From Tepidiforma thermophila (lineage in GTDB: Bacteria; Chloroflexota; Dehalococcoidia; Tepidiformales; Tepidiformaceae), in contig NZ_PDJQ01000001.1 of the NCBI RefSeq assembly GCF_002563855.1, positions 558,001 through 622,000 of the forward strand: a stretch of 64,000 bases of DNA, given 5' to 3'. The position numbers were made by a program, and so were the translations under genes. The notes under the pieces are model-generated. The model worked only from the letters and a program-made list of their open reading frames with translations, ran no database searches and had not been told where the DNA came from. Positions 15,949 to 23,012 of this stretch are shown here, piece after piece. How positions within the stretch are numbered: the first letter of the stretch is position 1; the number at the start of each line of letters is the position of its first letter.

Positions 15949-16961
15949 CACAGCCGAAGCGTGGACTGGGCCGGGGCCTCGATGCCCTTTTCGGGAGCTC
16001 CTCGGCCGCGCCCCCGGTGCAGGAGCCGCCGGCCCCCGCACCTCAGCCCCCCGCCAGCGAGGCGCCGACCATCCCCGAGCGCGAGCCGGCGCACGAGGTC
16101 CCGCCGGAGGCGGCCGCCAGCCCCGCGCCGGAACCGCGGCCCGCAGCGCCCGCCCGCCGCGGCGGCCCCGAGCTGCTCGATATCGACCTCATCGCCCCCA
16201 ACCCGGAGCAGCCGCGCACCCACTTCGAACCGGAGCAGCTCCGCGAACTGGCCGAATCGATCCGCGAGCACGGCATCATCCAGCCGCTCATCGTCACCCG
16301 CGACGAGGAGGGCGGCTACCGGCTGATCGCCGGCGAACGGCGCCTGCAGGCGGCCCGCCTCGCCGGGCTCGAGACGGTGCCCGTCGTCGTCCGCGAGGCC
16401 GCCGATTCGGAGCTGCTCGAACTCGCCCTCATCGAAAACATCCAGCGCGCCGACCTCAACCCGGTCGAAGAGGCGATGGCCTACCGCCGCCTGATCGAGG
16501 AGTACGGCCTGACGCAGGAGGAGGTGGCCCGCAGGGTCGGCAAGAGCCGCGCCACGATTGCGAACGCGCTCCGGCTGCTCAACCTCGAGGCGGAGATCCG
16601 GCGCAGCCTCGTCAGCGGCGAGATCACCGAGGGGCACGCCCGCGCCCTCCTCGGCCTGCCCGAGGGCCGCAGCCGGGTGAACGCCTGGCGCGAAGTCGTC
16701 CGCCGCCAGATGTCGGTGCGCGATACCGAAAGCTACGTCCGGCGCCAGCTCGCGGCCTCCCCCGCGACCGCCGCGAAGCCGGCCGCCCAGACGGCCCGCC
16801 GCGACGCCGCTCTCAGCGATATCGAAGCCCGCCTCCGTCGCGCCCTGAGCACCCGCGTCCGCGTCGAACCGCAGAAGAAGGGCGCGAAAATCATCATCGA
16901 GTGCTACTCCGCAGAGGAGTTCGAGAACGTCGTCGCCACCCTGCTCGGGGAGTACCAGTAG
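15945..16961 (+). CDS. parB: chromosome partitioning protein ParB (Spo0J)
   Basis: A 338-residue CTP-dependent DNA clamp that loads at parS. It starts with KRGLGRGLDALFG, the ParA-stimulating N-terminus of chromosomal ParBs, followed by a Pro/Ala linker (residues 25-75). The CTP-binding region contains QPRTHFEPEQLRELAESI and GERRLQAARLAGL, followed by ENIQRADLNPVEEA. The helix-turn-helix is TQEEVARRVGKSRATIANALR. The C-terminal dimerisation domain ends the protein. The ParB here and the parS-type sites at 10730-11335 make a complete segregation system within the window. Confidence 0.96.
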   Translation: MTQPKRGLGRGLDALFGSSSAAPPVQEPPAPAPQPPASEAPTIPEREPAHEVPPEAAASPAPEPRPAAPARRGGPELLDIDLIAPNPEQPRTHFEPEQLRELAESIREHGIIQPLIVTRDEEGGYRLIAGERRLQAARLAGLETVPVVVREAADSELLELALIENIQRADLNPVEEAMAYRRLIEEYGLTQEEVARRVGKSRATIANALRLLNLEAEIRRSLVSGEITEGHARALLGLPEGRSRVNAWREVVRRQMSVRDTESYVRRQLAASPATAAKPAAQTARRDAALSDIEARLRRALSTRVRVEPQKKGAKIIIECYSAEEFENVVATLLGEYQ

Positions 16962-16963
16962 CC

Positions 16964-17440
16964 ATGGCCCACGAAGAGACGCCCGAGCACCGCCTCGCCG
17001 ACCTGGGCATCGAGCTGCCGGCCGTGCCGCCGCCGGCGGGCCTCTACGCGCCGGCCGTGCGTTCCGGCAATCAGCTCTACGTCTCCGGCCAGGTGCCGCG
17101 CGCCGGCGACGGCTCCGGCGTGGCCGCCGTCGGCAAGCTCGGCCACGCCATCACCGTCGAAGAGGGCGCGGCGCTGGCGCGGACCTGCGCCCTGCAGGCG
17201 CTCGCCGTGGTCCGCGCCGAGCTTGGCAGCCTCGACCGGGTGCGGCGCGTGGTGCGGGTCGCCGGGTACGTCGCGAGCGCGCCCGGGTTCACGCAGCACC
17301 CGGCGGTCATCAACGGCGCCTCGCAGCTGCTGCTCGACGTCTTCGGCGAGGCCGGCCGCCACGCGCGGGTCGCCATCGGCGTCGCCGAACTCCCCGCCGG
17401 CGTCCCCGTCGAAGTCGAGTTCCTGTTCGAAGTCGAGTAG
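16964..17440 (+). CDS. RidA family protein
   Basis: A 158-residue YjgF/YER057c/UK114-type protein. The family core is clear: [12 protein letters not shown] near the N-terminus and the C-terminal strand [25 protein letters not shown], including the Arg that binds the carboxylate in imine deaminases. RidA proteins hydrolyse reactive enamines or imines released by PLP enzymes; this longer subtype may differ in substrate. The ATG at 16964 is 2 nt after the parB stop, so it is the last gene of the yidC-parB run. Confidence 0.9.
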   Translation: MAHEETPEHRLADLGIELPAVPPPAGLYAPAVRSGNQLYVSGQVPRAGDGSGVAAVGKLGHAITVEEGAALARTCALQALAVVRAELGSLDRVRRVVRVAGYVASAPGFTQHPAVINGASQLLLDVFGEAGRHARVAIGVAELPAGVPVEVEFLFEVE

Positions 17441-17455
17441 CCTGTACCGGACCCC

Positions 17456-17484
17456 TTGTGGATGGCACCGGCCCCAGCGATACT
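17456..17484 (+). promoter_or_regulatory. promoter of the NYN-domain gene
   Basis: TTGTGG (17456-17461), a 17-nt spacer, then GATACT (17479-17484). It gives a leader of about 85 nt before the start at 17577. Confidence 0.5.
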
Positions 17485-17499
17485 GGTTGTGTATCCCCC

Positions 17500-17545
17500 C
17501 TCACCGCTTCGGCGGGAGGGCCAGGCCGCGGCAACGCGGCCTTTG
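17500..17545 (+). promoter_or_regulatory. leader with two tetraloop hairpins, possible attenuator
   Basis: The first hairpin is CCGC-TTCG-GCGG. The second is AGGCCGCG-GCAA-CGCGGCCT (17523-17542), followed by TTGTCATCT. UUCG and GNRA loops are the most stable RNA tetraloops. The second stem resembles a terminator, so the RNA may often stop here before the NYN gene, or form a short stable RNA. Confidence 0.5.
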
Positions 17546-17576
17546 TCATCTCTGGCTCGTGAGCGGCGACCGGTCC

Positions 17577-18242
17577 ATGCGGGCAGCAGCGTACATCGAC
17601 GGGTTCAATCTCTACTACGGCCTCCGCGCCCTGCGGGACCGCGCGCCGCAGTTCGGCGAGAACCGCTGGCTCGACCTCCGGCGCCTGGTGCAGGAGCTCG
17701 CACCACGTGCACAACTTGACCGGGTGCGCTACTTCACCGCCCGCGTCGAAGCGCGGGCGGGGGACCCGGGCCTGCCGCAGCGCCAGGATGCCTACCTTCG
17801 CGCCCTGCAGACGCTTCCCGGCCTGACCATCCATTTCGGGACCTTTCTCACGCACGAGGTGACATTGCCTCTTGCAGAGCCCGCCGGGAGTCAGCGCTGG
17901 GCGAAAGTGCTGCGCACCGAGGAGAAGGGTTCCGACGTCAACCTCGCCACGTTTCTGCTGCTCGACGCATTCTTCGACCGGTACGACCTCGCCATCGTCG
18001 TCTCCAACGACTCCGACCTCGCCGAGCCGGTCCGCGCGGTCCGCGACGAGCTGAAGCGGCGCGTCCTCGTGGTCTCCCCGCAGGAGCGCGTAACGGCACG
18101 CCTCCAGCGGGCCGCCTCGGACTCGCGTGTGCTTCGTCCAAAGGTGGTCGCTCGCTGCCAGCTGCCCATCCCGGTCATCGACGCGCAGGGGCGCCATATC
18201 CGGCCGCCGGCAACGTGGGGTCCCTTCGGGAGCACCACCTGA
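17577..18242 (+). CDS. NYN-domain (DUF88/LabA-like) putative ribonuclease
   Basis: A 221-residue protein with a NYN/PIN-like nuclease fold. The expected acidic positions are visible: Asp8 in [10 protein letters not shown], Asp in [18 protein letters not shown], and the pair in [12 protein letters not shown]. Families with this pattern cleave RNA or act as RNA-binding regulators; the target is unknown. ATG 17577 is the first start giving the conserved N-terminus. Upstream is a structured leader; downstream is the 7-bp tandem array. Confidence 0.88.
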   Translation: MRAAAYIDGFNLYYGLRALRDRAPQFGENRWLDLRRLVQELAPRAQLDRVRYFTARVEARAGDPGLPQRQDAYLRALQTLPGLTIHFGTFLTHEVTLPLAEPAGSQRWAKVLRTEEKGSDVNLATFLLLDAFFDRYDLAIVVSNDSDLAEPVRAVRDELKRRVLVVSPQERVTARLQRAASDSRVLRPKVVARCQLPIPVIDAQGRHIRPPATWGPFGSTT

Positions 18243-18276
18243 GCCTGCCACGTCCGGCCGGCCTCCCTGCTCCCCA

Positions 18277-18337
18277 CCCCAGCTTGGAGCTTGGAGGTTG
18301 GAGCTCGGAGATTGACAGGCCGAACCCGCCCGCCACA
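18277..18337. repeat. degenerate 7-bp periodicity leading into the array
   Basis: Units of the AGCTTGG, AGCTTGG, AGGTTGG, AGCTCGG type with a 7-bp period, opposite in sense to the main array. They form a short transition between the NYN stop codon and the main array. Confidence 0.5.
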
Positions 18338-18800
18338 CTCGCTCCCAGCTCCCAGCTCCCAGCTCCCAGCTCCCAGCTCCCAGCTCCCAACTCCCAGCTC
18401 CCAGCTCCCAGCTCCCAGCTCCCAGCTCCCCGCTCCCAGCTCCCAGCTCCCCGCTCCCAGCTCCCAGCTCCCAGCTCCCCGCTCCCCGCTCCCCGCTCCC
18501 AGCTCCCCGCTCCCCGCTCCCAGCTCCCAGCTCCCCGCTCCCCGCTCCCAGCTCCCAGCTCCCAGCTCCCGGCTCCCGGCTCCCAGCTCCCAGCTCCCGG
18601 CTCCCGGCTCCCGGCTCCCGGCTCCCGGCTCCCGGCTCCCGGCTCCCGGCTCCCGGCTCCCGGCTCCCGGCTCCCCGCTCCCGGCTCCCAGCTCCCGGCT
18701 CCCAGCTCCCCGCTCCCCGCTCCCCGCTCCCAGCTCCCAGCTCCCGGCTCCCGGCTCCCGGCTCCCGGCTCCCAGCTCCCGGCTCCCGGCTCCCAGCTCC
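18338..18800. repeat. 7-bp tandem array, unit CTCCC(A/G/C)G, about 66 copies
   Basis: An uninterrupted array about 460 bp long. The sixth base of the unit varies between A, G and C, with no T seen; one unit also reads AACTCCC. Variants are clustered: mostly A at the left, mixed A and C in the middle, and a run of about a dozen identical G units near 18598-18680. No indel breaks the 7-bp phase. The period is not a multiple of three, so the array reads open in several frames, and long open frames across it are artefacts. The + strand is pyrimidine-rich. Confidence 0.95.
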
Positions 18801-18895
18801 TCCCTCGGGGCGGTGCCGGGGCTGGGCGGGGCTCCCTCCTCCCTCGGGGCGGGGCTGGCGCGGCCGGCGGGGCTCCCAGCTCCCTTCTTCCTCCC
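18801..18895. repeat. two copies of the G/C-skewed repeat also seen at 2882-3345
   Basis: GGGGCTCCCTCCTCCCTCGG followed by GGCGGGGCTGGCGCGG matches the unit in the right half of the 3-kb block. It abuts the 7-bp array and ends about 65 bp before prs. Confidence 0.7.
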
Positions 18896-18962
18896 CCGGC
18901 ACCGTGCTACCCTCCGTACCGGGGGAACGGCCTGAAGGCCCGCCGCTTCGAGGGGACTGCCG

Positions 18963-19904
18963 GTGTACAACGACCTCGCCATCTTCTCCGGCCGCGCCCA
19001 CCCGGCGCTTGCCGAAGCGATCGCTGCCCGCCTCGGCCGCACCCTCGGCAGGGTCGACGTCTTCGAGTTCTCCAACGAAAACATCTTCGTCCAGTTCCAG
19101 GAGAACATCCGCCAGCGCGACGTCTTCCTCGTCCAGCCGTTCGTCAGCCCGGTGAATACGTCGATCATGGAGCTGCTCATCATGATCGATGCCGCCCGGC
19201 GCGCCTCCGCCGGCCGGATCACCGCGGTCATCCCCTACTACGCCTACGGCCGCAGCGATAAGAAGGACCAGCCGCGCGTCCCCATCACGGCCCGGCTCAT
19301 CGCGAACATGCTTGAAACCGCCGGCGCCGACCGTGTCCTCACCCTCAACCTCCACGCCGGCCAGATCCAGGGCTTCTTCAACATCCCCGTCGATGAGCTG
19401 AACGCGCTCTACCCCGTCTCGGCCTACTTCCGCACCAAGAACCTCGAGAACTACACCGTCGTCGCCACCGATGTCGGCGGCGAAAAGCGCGCCCGCGACC
19501 TCGCCGTCCGGCTCGACCTGCCCCTCGCCATCATCGATAAGCGCCGCATCGGCAACGCCGAGGTGGCCGAGGCGATGCACGTCATCGGCGAAGTCGACGG
19601 CCGCAACTGCCTCATCCTCGACGACGAAATCAGCACCGCGGGGACGATCGTCTCGGCCGTGCACGCCCTGCGCCAGCACGGCGCGCGGGAGATCATCGTC
19701 AGCTGCTACCACCCCGTCTTCGCCGGCCCCGCCGTCGAACGGCTCCGCGCGCTCGAGGTGAAGGAGATTGTCGTCACCGATTCCGTGCCGCTCGGCCCGG
19801 AGAAAATCCTCCCGAACATGACGATCATTCCCGTGGCGCCGCAGTTCGGCGACGCCATCGGGCGCATCCACAGCGGACAGTCGGTCGGCGCGCTCTTCCA
19901 GTAG
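18963..19904 (+). CDS. prs: ribose-phosphate pyrophosphokinase
   Basis: A 313-residue class I enzyme that makes PRPP from ribose 5-phosphate and ATP, feeding purine, pyrimidine, His, Trp and NAD synthesis. Landmarks are [20 protein letters not shown] near the N-terminus, [30 protein letters not shown], and the PRPP-binding loop [22 protein letters not shown] is also typical. Length is normal. The GTG start is preceded by GAGGGG at about 8 nt. The repeats directly upstream mean the promoter must lie in or between them (TACCCT is at 18908-18913). Confidence 0.96.
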   Translation: MYNDLAIFSGRAHPALAEAIAARLGRTLGRVDVFEFSNENIFVQFQENIRQRDVFLVQPFVSPVNTSIMELLIMIDAARRASAGRITAVIPYYAYGRSDKKDQPRVPITARLIANMLETAGADRVLTLNLHAGQIQGFFNIPVDELNALYPVSAYFRTKNLENYTVVATDVGGEKRARDLAVRLDLPLAIIDKRRIGNAEVAEAMHVIGEVDGRNCLILDDEISTAGTIVSAVHALRQHGAREIIVSCYHPVFAGPAVERLRALEVKEIVVTDSVPLGPEKILPNMTIIPVAPQFGDAIGRIHSGQSVGALFQ

Positions 19905-20001
19905 CCGGCCTCCCGCCCGGGGCGCCCATCCCCCGGCTGTTCTGTGCTGGCTGCCGTGTGTTGTTGACGAACTGTTCATCCACACGCCCCCGCGAATGTG
20001 G

Positions 20002-20007
20002 TATATG
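20002..20007 (+). promoter_or_regulatory. -10 element before the first c-di-AMP riboswitch
   Basis: TATATG, the most A/T-rich hexamer in this stretch, placed a few nt before the riboswitch. No good -35 at 17-18 nt was found. Confidence 0.4.
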
Positions 20008-20010
20008 TAG

Positions 20011-20140
20011 CTGTGCCGAATCGGCGGAACTGCCGCCGAGCGGGGGAACCGTCTCCCTGGGGTGTATCCCGGCTCCGGCCGGGTAGGCGACTCCCCTCGC
20101 CGAACCCGTCAGCTAACCCCGCAGGCGTAGTGGGAGAGGC
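20011..20140 (+). promoter_or_regulatory. c-di-AMP riboswitch (ydaO/yuaA class), copy 1
   Basis: The conserved blocks appear in order: CCGAATC, GCGGGGGAACC, GGGGTGTAT, GGGTAGGCGACTCCCC, then the family signature CCGAACCCGTCAGCTAACC, GCAGGC and GGGAGAGG. Some 110 nt separate it from the next start codon (20255). It differs from the second copy at 54248 in the loops but keeps all core blocks. c-di-AMP normally turns these switches off. Confidence 0.9.
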
Positions 20141-20254
20141 CCGGCAGCCCTCCAGCCTGCCGCACGTGCCTCTCAGGTCCGCAGGGACGTTCGCACCGGG
20201 GCTCTTGCCGCCGGGCGGCTGTCCCTCCAGCACCGCGATGCAAGGAGGCACGCA

Positions 20255-20431
20255 ATGCTCCGACCCGGATTCCAGCCCTGGTGGCTGCGCTGGCTCGCTC
20301 CCCAGCCCGCCAACCCCCTCGCCCGCCAGCAGCGCACCCGTATCTGCCCTGAATGCCGGGCGCAGTACGAACCGCGCGACCGCTACTGCCCCGGCTGCCA
20401 CATGGCCACCCCTGAGTGGCGCTACGGCTGA
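20255..20431 (+). CDS. 58-residue zinc-ribbon protein under a c-di-AMP riboswitch
   Basis: A small protein beginning MLRPGFQPWWLRWL, a Trp-rich, possibly membrane-touching segment, then the zinc-ribbon pattern CPECRAQYEPRDRYCPGC (Cys-x2-Cys ... Cys-x2-Cys). AAGGAGG lies 6 nt before the ATG, the best ribosome-binding site in the area. It is the only gene between the riboswitch and a strong terminator, so it is the sole protein product of this transcript. I do not recognise the family. It could sense or respond to osmotic or envelope stress, the usual theme of c-di-AMP, but that is inference. Confidence 0.8.
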   Translation: MLRPGFQPWWLRWLAPQPANPLARQQRTRICPECRAQYEPRDRYCPGCHMATPEWRYG

Positions 20432-20454
20432 AGACGCCCAGTTCCCTCCTCTGG

Positions 20455-20478
20455 TGTGCTGCGACCCCTGGCAGCACA
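20455..20478 (+). other. stable hairpin after the zinc-ribbon gene
   Basis: TGTGCTGC pairs with GCAGCACA around an 8-nt loop. It precedes the main terminator by 7 nt and may protect the 3' end of the mRNA. Confidence 0.5.
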
Positions 20479-20484
20479 CACCGG

Positions 20485-20524
20485 CGGGCCGCCCCGGCAC
20501 GGGCGGCCCGTTCGGCGTCTTCTT
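20485..20524 (+). terminator. Rho-independent terminator of the riboswitch transcript
   Basis: A perfect 10-bp stem, CGGGCCGCCC with GGGCGGCCCG, around a 6-nt loop, followed by TTCGGCGTCTTCTT. Confidence 0.75.
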
Positions 20525-20556
20525 GACCGGCGCGTGATCGCTGCGGCACGGCCTGC

Positions 20557-20562
20557 GACAAT
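20557..20562 (+). promoter_or_regulatory. -10 element of a leaderless promoter
   Basis: GACAAT, 6 nt before the GTG at 20569; the same hexamer and spacing occur before the thioredoxin gene at 27287. Confidence 0.5.
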
Positions 20563-20568
20563 GCCCGG

Positions 20569-21471
20569 GTGACAACTCCCGAGCCCGGGCAGCCGGGCCC
20601 CAGCGACCTTTCCGGGCCCCCGCCGCCCCTCGCGGTCGAGGACGGCACCGGCCGGCCGGTCTACCTCCGCCGCCAGCCTGCCTGGAGCTACTTCCTCACC
20701 CCCGGCGCCATCCTGCTCGGCGCGCTCGTCATCGCCGCCGCCATCTGGTGGCAGCCCGGCAGCGACGACCCGGCTCCGACCGCGGCCACGCCCGGGGCTG
20801 CCGCGGCCAGCACCGCGCCGGCCGGCTCGCCCACGGCCCGCGCCCAGGCGGCCACCCTCCTCGACACCTTCCTCGGCTACGCCCGCTCGCTCGAACTCGA
20901 TGAGCAGAAGCTGCTCCAGTGCCTGAACGACAGCGCCAACGTCCAGCTCATCAACAGCCACCTCCAGCGCGGCAGCCAGCTCGGCGTCTCGGGAACGCCC
21001 ACCTTCTTCATCAACAACAAGAAGCTCGTCGGCGCCCAGCCGACGGCCCTCCTCCTCGAAATCGTCGAAAAGGAGCGCTCGCCGAACCCGCCGACCTCCC
21101 TCGCCGACTACTCGCAGCAGCTCCAGCAGCTCGCGGCCCAGAACCCGCCCTCGTTCGAAATCCTGCCGCAGCGCCCCGACCTGACCGGCGCCGCCTTCGA
21201 GGGCAACCCGAACGCGCGCGTCGTCGTCGCCGAGTTCAGCGACTTCCAGTGCCCCTTCTGCCAGCGCTGGACGCAGACCTCCCTCCCCGAACTGCGCAAG
21301 CTGGTCGGCGACGATGTCGCGATCGCCTTCCTCCACTTCCCCATCGCGCAGATTCACCCGAACGCCGGCAACGCCAGCCTGCTCGCCATCTGCGCCGGCG
21401 CCCAGGGCAAGTTCTGGGAGATGCACGACCTCCTCTTCGCCCGCCAGGCGGAGTGGTCGAACCTGCGCTGA
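20569..21471 (+). CDS. membrane-anchored DsbA-like protein with swapped halves (circular permutation)
   Basis: A 300-residue thiol-disulfide protein. Residues about 37-61 are a membrane anchor, followed by an Ala/Pro linker. Residues 95-168 match the second half of a normal DsbA/DSBA-like domain (YARSLELDEQKLLQCLND, then GVSGTPTFFINNKKLVGA with the cis-Pro at 144). Residues 210-300 match its first half (VVVAEFSDFQCPFCQRW with Cys228/Cys231, then CAGAQGKFWEMHDLLFARQ). In ordinary homologues the CPFC half comes first and the GTPTF half second. Here the stop falls exactly where the second half would begin. The fold could close with the two halves in reverse order. GTG 20569 sits 6 nt after GACAAT. 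Confidence 0.85.
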   Translation: MTTPEPGQPGPSDLSGPPPPLAVEDGTGRPVYLRRQPAWSYFLTPGAILLGALVIAAAIWWQPGSDDPAPTAATPGAAAASTAPAGSPTARAQAATLLDTFLGYARSLELDEQKLLQCLNDSANVQLINSHLQRGSQLGVSGTPTFFINNKKLVGAQPTALLLEIVEKERSPNPPTSLADYSQQLQQLAAQNPPSFEILPQRPDLTGAAFEGNPNARVVVAEFSDFQCPFCQRWTQTSLPELRKLVGDDVAIAFLHFPIAQIHPNAGNASLLAICAGAQGKFWEMHDLLFARQAEWSNLR

Positions 21472-21511
21472 CGCGGCTGCCCCGCCCACGCGCAGCTCCG
21501 CTCGGCTTCGC

Positions 21512-21517
21512 TACGAT
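21512..21517 (+). promoter_or_regulatory. -10 element for the alpha/beta hydrolase
   Basis: TACGAT, 9 nt before the ATG at 21527; the leader would be at most a few nt. Confidence 0.45.
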
Positions 21518-21526
21518 CGACCCGGA

Positions 21527-22288
21527 ATGGCCGAAACCCGCCGCTCCGGCCTCCGCATCCACTACCGCGTCGAAGGGCGCGGCGACCCGGTCGTCCTCGT
21601 CCACGGCTACACCGCGAGCGGCTGGTCGAACTGGGTCGCCAGCGGCTGGGTCGAGCGGCTCGCCGACCGTCACACCCTGGTCATCCCCGACCTCCGCGGC
21701 CACGGCCGCAGCGAGAAGCCGCGCGAGGTCAGCGTCTACAGCACGGCGGCTTTCGCCGCCGATGTCCTCGCCGTGATGGACGAAGAGGGCATCGCTGCGG
21801 CGCCGGTGGTCGGCTATTCGATGGGCGGGATGGTCGCGCTCGAACTGCTCGGGCGGCACGGCGACCGGTTCCCCCGCGGCGTTGTCGGCGGCATGGGCAG
21901 CTACTTCCCGCCGGGGCGGGCCCGTTTCGCCCTCGGACGGTCGCACCCGCGCAGCCTCGCGCCGCGGCGTCGCCCGCTCGATGCCCTCGCCTACTTCGCC
22001 CGCTACTGGAGCGAGATGGACCTCGTGGCGCTCAACCGGGTGTTCCGCGGCGTCTTCGCCGACGGCGTCCCCGTCGAGGCCGAGCTGCTCCCGGCGATCC
22101 GCCAGCCCGTGCTCGTTGCCGCGGGGACGCGCGACATCTTCTTCGAGCCGGCGGTCGCTCTCGCCCGGTCGCTCCCGAACGCCCGGTTCCTGCCGGTCCC
22201 GCACGATGCGCACACGAATGCAGTGCGCAATCCGCGGTTCATCGACGCGGCGGCCGCCTTCCTGCGCGGCGAGGTGGCCGCGCGGTAG
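21527..22288 (+). CDS. alpha/beta hydrolase
   Basis: A 253-residue serine hydrolase. The oxyanion-hole motif is LVHGYT, the nucleophile elbow is GYSMGG, the acid is probably Asp in AGTRDIFF, and the catalytic His is in PHDAHTNA. Substrate is unknown; ester hydrolases with this short lid are diverse. The region between the elbow and the acid is Arg-rich. The gene ends 1 nt before the convergent DUF2231 gene. Confidence 0.9.
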   Translation: MAETRRSGLRIHYRVEGRGDPVVLVHGYTASGWSNWVASGWVERLADRHTLVIPDLRGHGRSEKPREVSVYSTAAFAADVLAVMDEEGIAAAPVVGYSMGGMVALELLGRHGDRFPRGVVGGMGSYFPPGRARFALGRSHPRSLAPRRRPLDALAYFARYWSEMDLVALNRVFRGVFADGVPVEAELLPAIRQPVLVAAGTRDIFFEPAVALARSLPNARFLPVPHDAHTNAVRNPRFIDAAAAFLRGEVAAR

Positions 22289-22795
22289 CTACCCGCCGCG
22301 CACAAAGTTGCCGACGTCCTTCCAGACGAGCTGAGCGCCCGAGTGGCCGGCAACCGTCATGGTGGCCGTGGCAACCGCGGCGATGACCACCACCGCGCCC
22401 CAGGCCGCCAGCGGCGCCCAGCGCGGCAGCTCCCGCTTGCGCTCCAGCCAGGCGAGCACGGCGAAGCCGATGAGCGCCAGCCCGAGGAGCATGGCCCAGA
22501 AGAACGCCGCATCGCCCTGCTCCGGGTGGTCGCCGAAGCGGGCGCGCTGGCCGACCGCCCTTGCCGCGTCCTTCACCCGGTCTTCGAGCGCCTCGCCGCT
22601 CGCCCGCGCCGCCCAGGCGAACACGGCCCCGGCGAAGCCGATGAGCGCCACCGGGATGGCGAAGGAGCGCCGCCAGGCTGGCCGCCAGCCCGTGACCAGG
22701 TGGGCAATGGCCGCAAGCGGCACCAGGACCACCGCTGCGTGGACAACCAGCGGATGCGCCGGCAGCCCGGCAATCGCACCCAAGGTGAGCACCAT
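22289..22795 (-). CDS. DUF2231-type integral membrane protein
   Basis: A 168-residue protein with four predicted membrane segments. It starts LTLGAIAGLPAHPLVVHAAVVLVPLAAIAHL, whose HPLVVHAAVVLVP motif is typical of DUF2231 proteins, which keep a conserved His pair at the membrane face. Their function is not established; some are found near c-type cytochromes. The ATG at 22795 has GGAGGT 7 nt upstream; the frame stays open above it but without family sequence. Confidence 0.85.
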   Translation of the reverse strand: MVLTLGAIAGLPAHPLVVHAAVVLVPLAAIAHLVTGWRPAWRRSFAIPVALIGFAGAVFAWAARASGEALEDRVKDAARAVGQRARFGDHPEQGDAAFFWAMLLGLALIGFAVLAWLERKRELPRWAPLAAWGAVVVIAAVATATMTVAGHSGAQLVWKDVGNFVRGG

Positions 22796-23012
22796 CTCTG
22801 CACCTCCATGACCTGGTGAGGGCTCCGCGGGGGAGTTTGGCATCGCCGGGGCGATGGGGATAGCGCAGAAAAGGCGCCCACCTTTACCCTGCAGGGGTCC
22901 CCAAACCGGGCGGATTCGCCGCCCCGAATCGGCCGGCGCGCTGCTCGACACGCCCGCCGGCCCGGCCGCACAATCGCGCCGAAGCCCGCTCGATCACAGG
23001 AGGTCCGCCGCG

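Noticed and set aside
18338-18800. CRISPR array
   Set aside because: The repeat is 7 bp with no unique spacers and there are no cas genes.
19971-19983. A DnaA-box-like TTCATCCACA
   Set aside because: A single imperfect site with no cluster and no A/T-rich unwinding region; not enough to call an origin.
17310-19985. A very long open frame on the minus strand across the 7-bp array (and similar frames on the + strand)
   Set aside because: The array lacks stop codons in several frames. The predicted protein is a monotonous GSRELGA-type repeat and crosses real genes (NYN and prs) in antisense.
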